Position numbers and translations under genes: made by a program
The notes under the pieces: model-generated
Told to the model about the DNA's origin: nothing
Seen by the model: only the letters and a program-made list of their open reading frames with translations
The model's database searches: none
In this document: positions 28,023-37,593 of the stretch, in pieces
Numbering within the stretch: the stretch's first letter is position 1
Layout of the letters: every line of letters begins with the position of its first letter
Assembly: GCF_015687155.1 (NCBI RefSeq)
Contig: NZ_JADPQF010000008.1
Coordinates: 181,127-245,126 of the forward strand
DNA from: Aliikangiella sp. G2MR2-5
GTDB lineage: Bacteria > Pseudomonadota > Gammaproteobacteria > Enterobacterales > Kangiellaceae
Length of the DNA stretch: 64,000 nucleotides
Direction of reading: 5' to 3'

Positions 28023-29303
28023 TTGGCAAAAGCATTTCAAGCTGTGAAGGGGATGAATGATTGCCTCCCCGAGGCTAGCCCTCTTTGGCAGTATTTAGAG
28101 CAATGTCTGCGCGAAACCGTTTCAAGTTACGGATATGCAGAGATCCGTATGCCGATATTGGAGAATACACAGCTTTTCTGTCGTTCTATCGGTGAAGTTA
28201 CTGATATTGTTGAAAAAGAAATGTATACCTTCATCGATAAAGGCGAAGATAGCTTGACTCTGAGACCCGAAGGAACCGCATCTTGTGTAAGGGCCGGTAT
28301 CGAGCATGGGTTGCTCTATAATCAACAACAACGTCTTTGGTACATGGGGCCAATGTTTCGAAGAGAAAGACCGCAAAAGGGACGTTACCGGCAGTTTTAT
28401 CAATTTGGAGCAGAGACTTTTGGGTTCGATGGGCCGGATATTGACGTAGAACTTATTGCCATGTCTGCACGCCTTTGGGAGCGGCTAGGTTTTGCTGATC
28501 AGGTCGAGCTCCAGATTAATTCGTTGGGAAGCAATGAAGCCAGAGAAGCATACAAAAGTATCCTCGTTGAGTATTTCAGAGAAAACATTGAGCAGTTAGA
28601 CGAAGATAGTGTTCGTCGCCTTGAATCCAATCCATTGAGAATACTGGATACCAAGAACCCTGATATGATGGAGGTCGTTGCAAAAGCACCCAAATTGCAA
28701 GACTATCTTGATGAAGAATCCCGTTCTCATTTTGATGTACTCTGCAAAAAGCTTGAATGTCTTGGAATTAAATATTGTGTAAACCCAACGTTGGTGCGCG
28801 GATTGGACTACTACAACCGTACCGTTTTTGAGTGGGTCACCAATAATCTCGGAGCGCAGGGGACTATTTGTGCCGGAGGTCGTTATGATGGTTTGGTCTC
28901 TCAACTAGGTGGCCAGGCAACTCCTGCTTGCGGTTTTGCTATGGGGTTAGAGAGGATTGTTTTAATGCTCGAGCAGCTTGACGGCATTAAAGATAAACTT
29001 TCTCAGCAAGTCGATGTCTATGTTTGCATGCTTGGCGAAGCGGCAGAGGAAAACGGGAGTCTTCTTACTGAAAAGTTACGTGATGCTTTTCCTCATATTA
29101 AGTTCCAGTCTCATTGTGGAGGAGGAAACTTTAAGAAGCAACTTAAGAAGGCTGACCGTTCGGGTGCAGAACTGGCTTTGATTATTGGTGATAGCGAAGT
29201 CCAGCAAAGTACCGTAAATGTCAAATGGTTACGCAAGCAACGCGAACAGACCTCTTTGTCGCAAGAGGCTCTATTGAGCGAGTTAGTGGATTTGATTAGT
29301 TAA
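28023..29303 (+). CDS. hisS: Histidine--tRNA ligase
   Basis: A class II aminoacyl-tRNA synthetase (426 residues from TTG 28023). Motif 1 and the start ([15 protein letters not shown]) match the canonical N-terminus (AKxIQAIRGMNDxLP), which supports TTG over the GTG at 27990. Motif 2 is in TLRPEGTAS and [17 protein letters not shown]. The histidine-specific motifs ([15 protein letters not shown] and GGRYDGL) and motif 3 (GFAMGLERI) follow. The C-terminal anticodon-binding domain begins near 325. In the core gammaproteobacterial order it precedes yfgM, bamB and der, as here. Confidence 0.96.
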   Translation: MAKAFQAVKGMNDCLPEASPLWQYLEQCLRETVSSYGYAEIRMPILENTQLFCRSIGEVTDIVEKEMYTFIDKGEDSLTLRPEGTASCVRAGIEHGLLYNQQQRLWYMGPMFRRERPQKGRYRQFYQFGAETFGFDGPDIDVELIAMSARLWERLGFADQVELQINSLGSNEAREAYKSILVEYFRENIEQLDEDSVRRLESNPLRILDTKNPDMMEVVAKAPKLQDYLDEESRSHFDVLCKKLECLGIKYCVNPTLVRGLDYYNRTVFEWVTNNLGAQGTICAGGRYDGLVSQLGGQATPACGFAMGLERIVLMLEQLDGIKDKLSQQVDVYVCMLGEAAEENGSLLTEKLRDAFPHIKFQSHCGGGNFKKQLKKADRSGAELALIIGDSEVQQSTVNVKWLRKQREQTSLSQEALLSELVDLIS

Positions 29304-29406
29304 AGTCATCGTTCAGTAAAGAAAATTTGGGAAAACAATCAGTCGCGTTGTTGAAAATCATACCGACGAAAGGCGACTAAAAGATTATTAAATTTAGGAG
29401 TAGAAA

Positions 29407-30057
29407 GTGAGTTACGAGACAGAAGAACAACAAGTTGAAAGGCTAAAGGAGTGGTGGAAGGAAAACGGAACACCACTTATCGTGGGCGCGTTGCTGGGTT
29501 TGGCCGGGTTTGGCGGTTGGAAGTACTGGAATGAGCAAAAATTAGCTTATCAGCAAGGCGCTAGTGATGCTTACTTAAAAGTCACCGAAATTCTTAAAAG
29601 TGAAAAGAAAGAAGGACTCGCTGAGTCAGCCAAGTCTGTCAAAGCAAATTATCCTGAATCCAGCTATGCTATCTTATCTGCTTTTCAACTGGCGAAGCTG
29701 GCGGTTGATGAAAGTAAGCTTGATGAGGCTGCGGCTGAATTAAACTGGGTTATCGAAAAACATCCAACAAGTGAACTCGCGCCAGTGGCCAAAATTCGCC
29801 TGGCACGGATACTGATCGAACAAGATAAAGCTGATTCTGCACTGCCTTTGGTTAGCATGGAAGAAGGGACTGGCTACTATTCACTGGCTAGCCTGGTAAA
29901 AGGTGATGCTCTCCTGGCGCTCGACAAGAAAGCTGACGCACTAGAAGCATATAAAGCAGCGACCAATGATGCGAGTATTGTTGCTCAAAATCCGAGCCTG
30001 CAAATAAAAATTGATCAGCTGACTGCTCAGGTAAAATCATCTGAAGGAACAAATTAA
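29407..30057 (+). CDS. yfgM: YfgM-like TPR membrane protein (periplasmic chaperone ancillary protein)
   Basis: A 216-residue protein starting at GTG 29407 behind a TTAGGAG box. A short cytoplasmic N-terminus (YETEEQQVERLKEWWKENG, the family signature) precedes one membrane segment at about 20-38 (TPLIVGALLGLAGFGGWKYW). TPR-like helices fill the periplasmic part (AKLAVDESKLDEAAAELNWVIEKHP). YfgM associates with the SecYEG-PpiD site and assists envelope protein folding. Its TAA shares a base with the bamB ATG (30057), so the two are coupled. Confidence 0.92.
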   Translation: MSYETEEQQVERLKEWWKENGTPLIVGALLGLAGFGGWKYWNEQKLAYQQGASDAYLKVTEILKSEKKEGLAESAKSVKANYPESSYAILSAFQLAKLAVDESKLDEAAAELNWVIEKHPTSELAPVAKIRLARILIEQDKADSALPLVSMEEGTGYYSLASLVKGDALLALDKKADALEAYKAATNDASIVAQNPSLQIKIDQLTAQVKSSEGTN

Positions 30058-31196
30058 TGCATCGACATTTACTTGGTCTGTTAATAGTCATTACTACCCT
30101 GTTGTCGGGTTGCAGTGATGATGTTGATATCTATGAGCCAGATCCGCTTGTGGATATAGAAAACCAGTTTGAAACGGAAACCCTCTGGGAAACGTCTGTC
30201 GGAGATGGCGTTATAGACGTTACCGCTACATTAAACCCGGTTTATGCCTACGACAAAATATTTGTCGCAGATAACTCTGGAGTTGTTGCTGCCATTAACC
30301 CGGAAAATGGAAAGCATTTCTGGACACAGGAGCTTGAAGTTCAAATTGGTGGCGGACCAGCAGTCGCAAATGGACTGGTTGTAGTTGGTACACAAGCTGG
30401 TGAAGTGATTGCTCTGGGCGCCGAAGACGGAGTTGAGAAATGGCGTAAGTCGGTTTCAAGCGAAATTATTTCCAGCCCTGCAGTGGGTGAGGGATTTGTT
30501 GCAGTTACCAGCGTAGATGGACGAATGACTGCCTTTGATGCTGAAACTGGAGAGCAGAAGTGGTTTTACGACCAGATTATTCCAGCCTTGACTCTACGTG
30601 GAAACTCTTCGCCAATTATTGCTGGAGGTGGAGTAATCGCTGGATTTTCCAATGGCAAAATCGCTGTATTCATATTACAGAATGGACAAATGGCATGGGA
30701 TAAAACAATTACTCAGGCGGTAGGGCGTACCGAAATTCAGCGTTTGGTTGATATCGATATCAGACCACAGATTGCCGGTGCTAATATATACGTTGCATCC
30801 TATAATGGTAATTTGGTCAGCCTGGATGCCAGAAACGGCGAAGTCCAATGGCAACGAGAGCTTTCTACCCACCAGGAGCTAAATGTCTCTGAGTTATTGT
30901 TACTGGTTACACATGAAAATAGTTATGTGTCCGCGGTAAACAGAGATAATGGTTTGATTTTGTGGACTCAGAAGGATCTTCATCGAAGAAGGCTGACGGC
31001 ACCCGTTTCTGTAGAGGATTATGTCGTAGTCGCAGATTTTGAAGGTTACATCCACTGGCTTTCAAGAAAGGACGGTTCGATGCTGAGCCGTGAACATCTT
31101 GATTCGGATGGTGTCAGCTCTGTGCCGTTGGTCATTGATGACAAGATCATATTACTAAGTAATAGCGGTACTCTTTACGCCGTAAAAAAGAAGTAG
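30057..31196 (+). CDS. bamB: Outer-membrane assembly lipoprotein BamB
   Basis: A 379-residue lipoprotein (LLGLLIVITTLLSGC, lipid-anchored Cys19). The mature part is an eight-bladed PQQ-like beta propeller, with repeats such as VAAINPENGKHFWTQEL, VIALGAEDGVEKWRKSV, MTAFDAETGEQKWFYDQ and LVSLDARNGEVQWQREL. BamB binds BamA in the BAM complex and helps insert outer-membrane beta barrels. It lies between yfgM and der in the normal order and length, and starts on the yfgM stop. Confidence 0.95.
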   Translation: MHRHLLGLLIVITTLLSGCSDDVDIYEPDPLVDIENQFETETLWETSVGDGVIDVTATLNPVYAYDKIFVADNSGVVAAINPENGKHFWTQELEVQIGGGPAVANGLVVVGTQAGEVIALGAEDGVEKWRKSVSSEIISSPAVGEGFVAVTSVDGRMTAFDAETGEQKWFYDQIIPALTLRGNSSPIIAGGGVIAGFSNGKIAVFILQNGQMAWDKTITQAVGRTEIQRLVDIDIRPQIAGANIYVASYNGNLVSLDARNGEVQWQRELSTHQELNVSELLLLVTHENSYVSAVNRDNGLILWTQKDLHRRRLTAPVSVEDYVVVADFEGYIHWLSRKDGSMLSREHLDSDGVSSVPLVIDDKIILLSNSGTLYAVKKK

Positions 31197-31209
31197 GTTA
31201 AATAAAAAA

Positions 31210-32646
31210 ATGTTACCAGTCATCGCGTTAGTCGGGCGTCCTAACGTAGGAAAGTCTACATTGTTCAATCGCTTCACCCGGACACGTGATGCGCTGGTCG
31301 CAGATCTTCCCGGGCTTACCCGTGATCGCCAGTATGGGCATGCTACCTTTTTCAACAACCCATTTATCGTTATTGATACCGGCGGAATTACGGGGGGAGA
31401 AGTTGGCGTTGATGGTCTGATGGCAGAGCAGTCAATGGCTGCAGTACGTGAAGCCGATATCGTTCTTTTCGTGGTTAATGCTCGTGAAGGGCTTACTTCT
31501 GTAGATGAAGCCATTGCCCAGCAGTTGCGAGTCGAAAACAAGACTATCAACTTAATTGTTAACAAGATCGATGGACTTGATCAAAATACGGTTTTGAGTG
31601 AGTTTTATGCGCTAGGTTTTGAGTCTGTAACTGCAATTGCCGCCTCTCACGGGCGTGGCGTGACCCGTCTTATTGAACAGGTTATTTTGCCTGCAGCAGA
31701 CTTGGAAGCAAAAGATTCCGAATCAGATCTGGAAAGCCTTGAAAGCGATACCGAAGTTGATTCTGGACAAGGTCCCAAATTGGCAATTATTGGTCGTCCT
31801 AACGTGGGAAAGTCAACTTTGGTGAACCGTATGCTTGGAGAAGACCGCGTTGTGGTTTTTGACATGCCCGGGACCACCAGAGATTCGATCTATATTGAAA
31901 TGGAGCGTCGGGAAAAGAAATATACCCTGATCGACACTGCTGGAGTAAGGAAGAGAGGTAAGGTTCACGAAGCTGTAGAAAAGTTTTCCGTACTGAAAAC
32001 ATTGCAGGCTATCAATGATGCTAATGTTGTGATTATGATTTTCGATGCTCGTGAAGGTATCACCGAGCAGGATCTTAATCTTTTAGGCTTCGCCATTGAT
32101 GCTGGTCGCTCAATCGTTTTGGGTATCAATAAATGGGATAATTTGCCCGAAGATAAGCGTCTGGACGTAAAAGAAGCGATTAGCCGAAGGTTACACTTTG
32201 CTAATTTTGCCCGGATAAAGTTTATATCGGCACTTCATGGCACAAATGTCGGACACCTATGGGAAGCCGTCGATGAAGCTTATGCTAGTGCCAGAGTAAA
32301 AATGACGTCTTCTAAGTTGACCCGAATTCTGGAAATGGCTGTGGCCAAGCACCAGCCTCCTGCTGGAGGACGTTTCAAAATCAAATTGCGTTATGCCCAC
32401 CCGGGAGGTCACAATCCACCTCGTATCGTAATCCACGGCAACCAGACAACTTCACTACCAAACTCCTATCTGCGATATCTGGAAAAAAGTTTTCGCGAAG
32501 CATTAAAAGTAGTGGGGACACCGATAAAATTTGAATTGAAAGAAAGTAAAAATCCTTTTGAAGGCCGCCGCAAGAAAGTGACTGACGAGCTCAAGGAGCA
32601 AGCTCGCCGAAATAAGAAACGATATAAGAAGTTTGGCAAAAAGTAG
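31210..32646 (+). CDS. der: Ribosome-assembly GTPase Der (EngA)
   Basis: A 478-residue protein with two tandem GTPase domains and a KH-like C-terminal domain. Domain 1 has GRPNVGKSTLFNR at the start, DTGG and NKID. Domain 2 (about residue 190 on) has GRPNVGKSTLVNRML, DTAGVRKRG and NKWD. The C-terminal part has PPRIVIHGNQ and a basic tail ending RRNKKRYKKFGKK. Der acts in 50S subunit maturation. It closes the hisS-yfgM-bamB-der block, 13 bp after bamB. Confidence 0.97.
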   Translation: MLPVIALVGRPNVGKSTLFNRFTRTRDALVADLPGLTRDRQYGHATFFNNPFIVIDTGGITGGEVGVDGLMAEQSMAAVREADIVLFVVNAREGLTSVDEAIAQQLRVENKTINLIVNKIDGLDQNTVLSEFYALGFESVTAIAASHGRGVTRLIEQVILPAADLEAKDSESDLESLESDTEVDSGQGPKLAIIGRPNVGKSTLVNRMLGEDRVVVFDMPGTTRDSIYIEMERREKKYTLIDTAGVRKRGKVHEAVEKFSVLKTLQAINDANVVIMIFDAREGITEQDLNLLGFAIDAGRSIVLGINKWDNLPEDKRLDVKEAISRRLHFANFARIKFISALHGTNVGHLWEAVDEAYASARVKMTSSKLTRILEMAVAKHQPPAGGRFKIKLRYAHPGGHNPPRIVIHGNQTTSLPNSYLRYLEKSFREALKVVGTPIKFELKESKNPFEGRRKKVTDELKEQARRNKKRYKKFGKK

Positions 32647-32792
32647 TCTTCTGGATTATCTCGTTTTTATTTAAAAGCTTAATCATATACAATTTGTAGC
32701 TTGAATGGGGCTTGTATACAACTACTATTCAAGCAGATTAAGATTCGCTATCATATTATTCAGCCGCATATGCATCTGAGCAATCTCACACA

Positions 32793-33659
32793 ATGAATGT
32801 TACTATCAAACTACTCAGACCTCACCAGTACTTAAAAAACCTGTTTATTTTTCTACCGGTATTTTTCGCTGGTCAGGCATTGCATCTGGATCTTATTTTA
32901 AAGGCATTTATCGCATTTATCGCCTTTAGCGCTGCGGCAAGTGCAATCTATATTCTTAACGACTATCGTGATATCAACGAAGACCGCTTGCATCCTAGAA
33001 AAAAGTACCGACCTTTGGCAGCAGGAACTGTTTCAAAACGAAAAGCAGTGTTTCTTATGGTGACGCTATTTTTTACCGGTAGCCTGCTGATGCTAAGTGT
33101 ATCTCTTCAAGCTCTGTGGGTTCTTCTTGCTTATGTTTTATTAAACATTGCATACAGCTTTAAACTGAAACATATCGCGATCATTGATGTCTGTGTGATT
33201 GCTACCGGATTCGTCTTGCGGTTATTTGTTGGTGCCAATGCGACTTTGACTCCACTATCTATGTGGATAGTAATTATGACTTTTCTCCTTGCACTTTTTA
33301 TGGCACTGGCTAAGAGAAGAGATGACGTTTTAATCTTTATGGATACAGGGAAAAAAATGCGTGAAGTAGTTGCGGGATATAATCTGCAGCTAATTGATGG
33401 CGCTATGATGATCATGTCTAGTGTAGTGATTGTTTCATATATTCTGTATACAACTTCATCTGCGGTTGTTGAGCGTATTGGAAGTCCTTATCTTTATCTG
33501 ACAACGATCTTTGTATTGCTGGGTATTCTCAGGTACATGCAAATTTCTTTTGTTGAAAAAAATAGTGGCTCGCCGACAAGAGTTCTATTAAATGATAGGT
33601 TTATTCAAATGTCTGTATCCGGTTGGCTTCTTTCCTATGTCTGGATTCTGTATTTATGA
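32793..33659 (+). CDS. UbiA-family prenyltransferase, probable decaprenyl-phosphate phosphoribosyltransferase
   Basis: A 288-residue membrane protein of about eight or nine helices. It opens LRPHQYLKNLFIFLPVFF, the signature of the DPPR-synthase branch (mycobacterial UbiA/Rv3806c) rather than of quinone-pathway UbiA. The first Mg-binding motif is N56-D57-YR-D60-INE-D64, followed by HPRKKYRPLAAG; a second Asp-rich segment (KRRDDVLIFMD) lies near 170-180. The enzyme would join polyprenyl phosphate and PRPP to give polyprenyl-phosphoryl-5-phosphoribose, the first step to decaprenyl-phosphoryl-arabinose. It overlaps the next gene by 4 bp (ATGA) and heads a six-gene cassette. Confidence 0.88.
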   Translation: MNVTIKLLRPHQYLKNLFIFLPVFFAGQALHLDLILKAFIAFIAFSAAASAIYILNDYRDINEDRLHPRKKYRPLAAGTVSKRKAVFLMVTLFFTGSLLMLSVSLQALWVLLAYVLLNIAYSFKLKHIAIIDVCVIATGFVLRLFVGANATLTPLSMWIVIMTFLLALFMALAKRRDDVLIFMDTGKKMREVVAGYNLQLIDGAMMIMSSVVIVSYILYTTSSAVVERIGSPYLYLTTIFVLLGILRYMQISFVEKNSGSPTRVLLNDRFIQMSVSGWLLSYVWILYL

Positions 33660-34054
33660 TAGCCATCAAATACACTTTATTTGCGGTCATTGCTACAGCA
33701 GTCAATTTGATTTTTCAGTTTTTTTCTTTCTATCTATACACTGGAGCAGGAACTTTATATATCGGCATGTTTGTCGGTACCGGAGCCGGGCTCGTAACCA
33801 AGTATGTATTGGATAAAAAGTATATTTTTTACCATCAGCCAGAATCCAAAGCACAGGATTTGAAAAAGTTCATCGCCTATACTTTTACCGGAGTTTTCAC
33901 TACGGTAATCTTTTGGGGAACTGAACTGGCATTTGATTATTATATACAGCACCCTTCAGCGAAGTATGTTGGAGCCGTTTTGGGACTATCTGTTGGTTAT
34001 ATCAGTAAGTATCTATTGGATAAAAACTATGTCTTTACGGAGCCGGTGAGATGA
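33656..34054 (+). CDS. GtrA-family membrane protein
   Basis: A 132-residue protein with four membrane segments (KYTLFAVIATAVNLIFQFFSFY, LYIGMFVGTGAGLVTKYVLDKKYIF, FIAYTFTGVFTTVIFWGTELAFDYY and YVGAVLGLSVGYISKYLLDKNYVF). The repeated KYxLDKxYxF ending of helices 2 and 4 is typical of GtrA. I use ATG 33656, which overlaps the UbiA stop, instead of a longer in-frame start at 33623. Members help move or present polyprenyl-linked sugars across the membrane; mycobacterial Rv3789, in the same gene context, is linked to arabinosyl-lipid traffic. It overlaps the following oxidoreductase by 4 bp. Confidence 0.88.
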   Translation: MIAIKYTLFAVIATAVNLIFQFFSFYLYTGAGTLYIGMFVGTGAGLVTKYVLDKKYIFYHQPESKAQDLKKFIAYTFTGVFTTVIFWGTELAFDYYIQHPSAKYVGAVLGLSVGYISKYLLDKNYVFTEPVR

Positions 34055-35349
34055 AATTGAGCGGTTGGGGAAACTACCCTCAAATTGAGTCAACCCAGTA
34101 CAATTTCTCTTCTGAAGAGCAGCTATGTCAGATTGTTGAAGAACATCAGAGTATGGCTGCTTTTGGTAACGGTCGTAGTTACGGTGATAGCGCTCTGGCG
34201 AAGAATTCAATCGTGATGAAGAATCATAATTATTTCCTTCAATTTGATGAGCGCAATGGAGTCCTGGAAGTTGAAGCTGGTGTATTGTTAGCTGAAATAA
34301 TTGAAGCTTTTGCTCCAAGGGGCTGGTTTCCAAAAGTGGTTCCAGGTACAAAGCTAATAACCGTAGGCGGTGCGATAGCCAGCGATGTCCATGGTAAGAA
34401 TCATCATGTCTCAGGGTGTTTTAGTGAGTCCGTCATTTCATTTCAACTCTTGCTTGCTGATGGAAGTATTGTTGAATGCTCCAGAGATGAGAATAAGCCG
34501 CTTTTTCTTGCTTCCTGTGGTGGTATGGGACTTACAGGTGTTATTTTACGAGCAAAATTAAAATTAAAAAAAATTAAATCAAATGCTATCGTCCAGACGA
34601 CTATTAAAACCGAGAACTTAAAAGAAACATTTGAAGCATTTGAACGATATAAATCACAGCCTTACTCTGTTGCCTGGATAGACTGCCTTGCTAAGGGTAG
34701 CTCCATTGGACGTTGTTTATTAAATTTTGGTGATTTTGCACAAGATCAAAAGTTTGATTTTGTACAAAAGAAAAAGCTAAATATTCCCTTCAACTTCCCA
34801 TCATTTGCTCTAAACAATCTTAGTGTGAAAGCGTTTAACTGGCTGTACTACCACAAGGTTTTAAACAAAAAATCTACCAAGAAAGTCTCGATTGACAGCT
34901 TTTTCTTCCCTTTGGATGCAATTGACAACTGGAATCGAATTTATGGGAAAAATGGTTTCACTCAATATCAGTTTATATTGCCTTTAGCAGAGAGTTACAA
35001 AGGTTTGGAAGAGGTTCTTTCTGCTATCGCTGAGTCTGGCAAGGGCTCGTTCCTGGCTGTACTTAAACTCTACGGAAAAGAGAATGATAATTTGTTGTCC
35101 TTTCCTATGGAGGGCTATAGCCTTGCTCTTGATTTTAAGATGGAGCCGGGGCTAATGCCTCTGTTAGAAAAACTGGATCAAATTGTTATTAAATATGGTG
35201 GAAGAATATATCTTGCGAAAGACTCCAGAATGTCACAGTCAACCTTTGAATCGGGTTATCCAAAGGCTGAAGAGTTCAGAGCATTAAGAAAGTCTTATAA
35301 ATTGACAGATAAATTTAGCACCTTACAATCACAAAGGCTTGGGATATAA
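34051..35349 (+). CDS. DprE1-like FAD-dependent decaprenylphosphoryl-ribose 2-oxidase
   Basis: A 432-residue FAD oxidoreductase of the vanillyl-alcohol-oxidase class. FGNGRSYGD (residues 38-46) and PGTKLITVGGAIASDVHGKNHH (HGKNHH at 114-119) closely match DprE1's FAD-binding segments, as do GLTGVILRAKL and the C-terminal KDSR (Lys390, equivalent to mycobacterial Lys418). It should oxidise the 2-OH of polyprenyl-phosphoryl-ribose, acting with the SDR next door as a ribose-to-arabinose epimerase at the inner membrane. In the segment SFPMEGYSLALDF, the residue aligned with Cys387, the covalent benzothiazinone target, is Ala359. It overlaps gtrA by 4 bp and precedes the SDR by 1 bp. Confidence 0.88.
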   Translation: MKLSGWGNYPQIESTQYNFSSEEQLCQIVEEHQSMAAFGNGRSYGDSALAKNSIVMKNHNYFLQFDERNGVLEVEAGVLLAEIIEAFAPRGWFPKVVPGTKLITVGGAIASDVHGKNHHVSGCFSESVISFQLLLADGSIVECSRDENKPLFLASCGGMGLTGVILRAKLKLKKIKSNAIVQTTIKTENLKETFEAFERYKSQPYSVAWIDCLAKGSSIGRCLLNFGDFAQDQKFDFVQKKKLNIPFNFPSFALNNLSVKAFNWLYYHKVLNKKSTKKVSIDSFFFPLDAIDNWNRIYGKNGFTQYQFILPLAESYKGLEEVLSAIAESGKGSFLAVLKLYGKENDNLLSFPMEGYSLALDFKMEPGLMPLLEKLDQIVIKYGGRIYLAKDSRMSQSTFESGYPKAEEFRALRKSYKLTDKFSTLQSQRLGI

Positions 35350-35350
35350 A

Positions 35351-36082
35351 ATGAAATATGTATTAATCGTTGGCGCTAAAAGTGACATGGCCAAGGCTAT
35401 TGCCAGAGAATATGCAAAGCAAGGGTTTAATTTGTATCTGGCCGCTAGAAACGTCAACGAGTTGGAACCAATATCTAATGATATTACTACTCGTTTCCAG
35501 AGAGTAGTGCAATGTTTTGAACTAGATCTTACCGATTTTGATTCTCACGAGTCCTTTTATAATTCGTTGCCAGAAAAGCCTGCAGGAGTAATTACTGCTG
35601 TCGGTTATATGGGAGAACAAAAGAACAGCGAAGTCGACTTTGAAGAGTGTCATCAGGTAATTGATTCTAATTATACCGGTAATGTGTGTCTTCTTAATAT
35701 TATTGCGAATGACTTTGAAGCACGTAGAGAGGGGTTTATTGTTGGAATCAGCTCAGTTGCAGGCGATAGAGGCCGCAAAGCCAATTATATTTACGGTTCT
35801 GCCAAAGCTGCTTTTACCGCTTATCTATCAGGTCTAAGAAATCGATTATATGATACCGGGGTTCAGGTTCTTACTGTTAAACCAGGATTTGTTGCGACTA
35901 AAATGACTGAAAATATGGATTTACCTGAAAATCTTACAGCGCAACCTGAACAGGTTGCAGCTGATGTCTTTTCAGCCCAACAAAAAGGTAAGGATATTCT
36001 TTATACCAAATGGGTTTGGCGATACATCATGCTCATCATTAAAAATATACCAGAGTTTATTTTCAAACGGCTCTCCATCTAA
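35351..36082 (+). CDS. DprE2-like short-chain dehydrogenase
   Basis: A 243-residue SDR starting at ATG 35351 (a TTG 12 bases earlier is less likely because it lies inside the DprE1-like gene). The NAD(P) motif is GAKSDMAKAIA (residues 8-18), the catalytic Ser-Tyr-Lys are in GISSVAG (Ser134 or 135) and Y148-xxx-K152, and KPGFVATKM follows. It should reduce the keto intermediate from the DprE1-like enzyme to polyprenyl-phosphoryl-arabinose. The C-terminus (IMLIIKNIPEFIFKRL) is hydrophobic and may attach it to the membrane. Pairing with the DprE1-like gene is the best evidence for its specific role. Confidence 0.86.
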   Translation: MKYVLIVGAKSDMAKAIAREYAKQGFNLYLAARNVNELEPISNDITTRFQRVVQCFELDLTDFDSHESFYNSLPEKPAGVITAVGYMGEQKNSEVDFEECHQVIDSNYTGNVCLLNIIANDFEARREGFIVGISSVAGDRGRKANYIYGSAKAAFTAYLSGLRNRLYDTGVQVLTVKPGFVATKMTENMDLPENLTAQPEQVAADVFSAQQKGKDILYTKWVWRYIMLIIKNIPEFIFKRLSI

Positions 36083-36091
36083 GGTGTTGAA

Positions 36092-37591
36092 ATGAATCCT
36101 GATTGGATAAATAGATTGTCCACGCATGAAAAGTGGCTATTAATTTTATTTTTTTTAATAAAGTTATCGCTGGTTTTTACGCTTCCGCTGACTGGAGACG
36201 AAGCCTATTTTATTCAATGGGGAAAAGAGCTGGCTCTGGGTTATTATGATCATCCTCCTGTAGTGGGCTGGACAATCTGGGGACTCAGTTTTTTTAGCGA
36301 AAGTCTTTACTTTTATCGATTGTTTGCGTTTGTATCGTCAATCATCGTTGCTATCATTATTTATCGCCTGGCATTGCGTGTAACTCACAAGAACTCAGCG
36401 ATTATGGTTTCACTGGCGTATTTAATTTCGCCTATATCTCTATTCAGTGTACTGCTTGCCAACGACGTCGTTTTGACTTTTTTCGGAGTACTTGGTTTTT
36501 ATTACTATGTTACAGCGAGTGAGAAAAATTCACTTCCATTAGCGGTAATAAGTGGTGTCTTTTTGGGATTAACTTTCTTGTCCAAGTATCTTTCTGCGAT
36601 GTTCTTTATCGGGATTTTCTTATACTCCCTTGTAAATGCTAAAAAAGTTAACTGGAAAGTCTCACTAGTATGTTCGATATTTGTTCTCGTTGCTATAGGA
36701 GAAAACCTGTATTTTAACCTGCAGAACTGCTGGAACAATATACTGTTTAATCTGGTATCTCGTACCAGGTCTTCGGGTATCGAGCCCAAAAGTCTGGTAA
36801 TGTTTTTTGTAACGATGGCAATTTTGATATCACCTATGGCTATTGCGCACCTGATTAGACATAGAGTTGTCAGCGAACATCCCGTTATCAGACAAGCGCT
36901 TTATATCTGTGTCACATTTATATTGGTGTTCATGCTCGTCAGTATCTCTAAAACGGTAGGGCTGCACTGGTTTGCTTTGATGATACCATTTGCATTTATT
37001 CTGCTTTCGCAGGTAAGTGAAAATCAGAAGCAAATACTTTATAAATATTCTGGATATATTTCGTTAGCAATAGGAATGCTATTGTTATCCTTAGTGATTT
37101 TCAGCCAACAAATTTTTGATTTTAAGCGTAAACACAAAGATGTTGCTTTCTATTTGAAAGCGGAAGAAATTTGTAAGCAGCTGCCGCAAGGTGAAACTAT
37201 TTTTACCAGGGGGTATAGTAATAACTCGGTTTTAGCATATTACTGTAAAGGCAATCGATTTCATGTCGCATTTGATCTATCGAAATATGGTAGAGAAGAT
37301 GATAAAAGAGTAAATTTTAAACAATTCGATGGAAAAAGCGTTTGGTTCTTTGATAAAGATGATGAGATTATTGATCGAGTATCAGGCTACGTAGGCCGTA
37401 TAGAAACCAAAACTATTCGAGTAGGCAAGGAAACGACCTTTATTCTGGTTAAGGGAGAGAACTTTAACTATTCAAAATATCGAGAACATATTTTGACGCC
37501 TATTTGTGAACAGTATTACACCGAACCAGGGTGGTTACCAGTTGGAAAGTGCAACTTTAAAGAAAAATATAATTTAAAAAGTGAAAAGTAA
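36092..37591 (+). CDS. ArnT-like GT-C glycosyltransferase (polyprenyl-phosphate sugar donor)
   Basis: A 499-residue membrane enzyme with about 10-12 helices. After the first helix, LTGDEAYFIQWGKELALGYYDHPP (residues about 34-57) is the first periplasmic loop typical of GT-C/ArnT/PMT enzymes, with the catalytic Asp-Glu and the YYDHPP motif. A periplasmic C-terminal part follows (about 350-499). Such enzymes take sugar from a polyprenyl phosphate and transfer it to lipid A, protein or polysaccharide. Given the adjacent genes the donor would be polyprenyl-phosphoryl arabinose (or another pentose); the acceptor is unknown. Type IV pilin is one speculative possibility, since pilin arabinosylation is known in some Pseudomonas. 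Confidence 0.85.
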   Translation: MNPDWINRLSTHEKWLLILFFLIKLSLVFTLPLTGDEAYFIQWGKELALGYYDHPPVVGWTIWGLSFFSESLYFYRLFAFVSSIIVAIIIYRLALRVTHKNSAIMVSLAYLISPISLFSVLLANDVVLTFFGVLGFYYYVTASEKNSLPLAVISGVFLGLTFLSKYLSAMFFIGIFLYSLVNAKKVNWKVSLVCSIFVLVAIGENLYFNLQNCWNNILFNLVSRTRSSGIEPKSLVMFFVTMAILISPMAIAHLIRHRVVSEHPVIRQALYICVTFILVFMLVSISKTVGLHWFALMIPFAFILLSQVSENQKQILYKYSGYISLAIGMLLLSLVIFSQQIFDFKRKHKDVAFYLKAEEICKQLPQGETIFTRGYSNNSVLAYYCKGNRFHVAFDLSKYGREDDKRVNFKQFDGKSVWFFDKDDEIIDRVSGYVGRIETKTIRVGKETTFILVKGENFNYSKYREHILTPICEQYYTEPGWLPVGKCNFKEKYNLKSEK

Positions 37592-37593
37592 TT

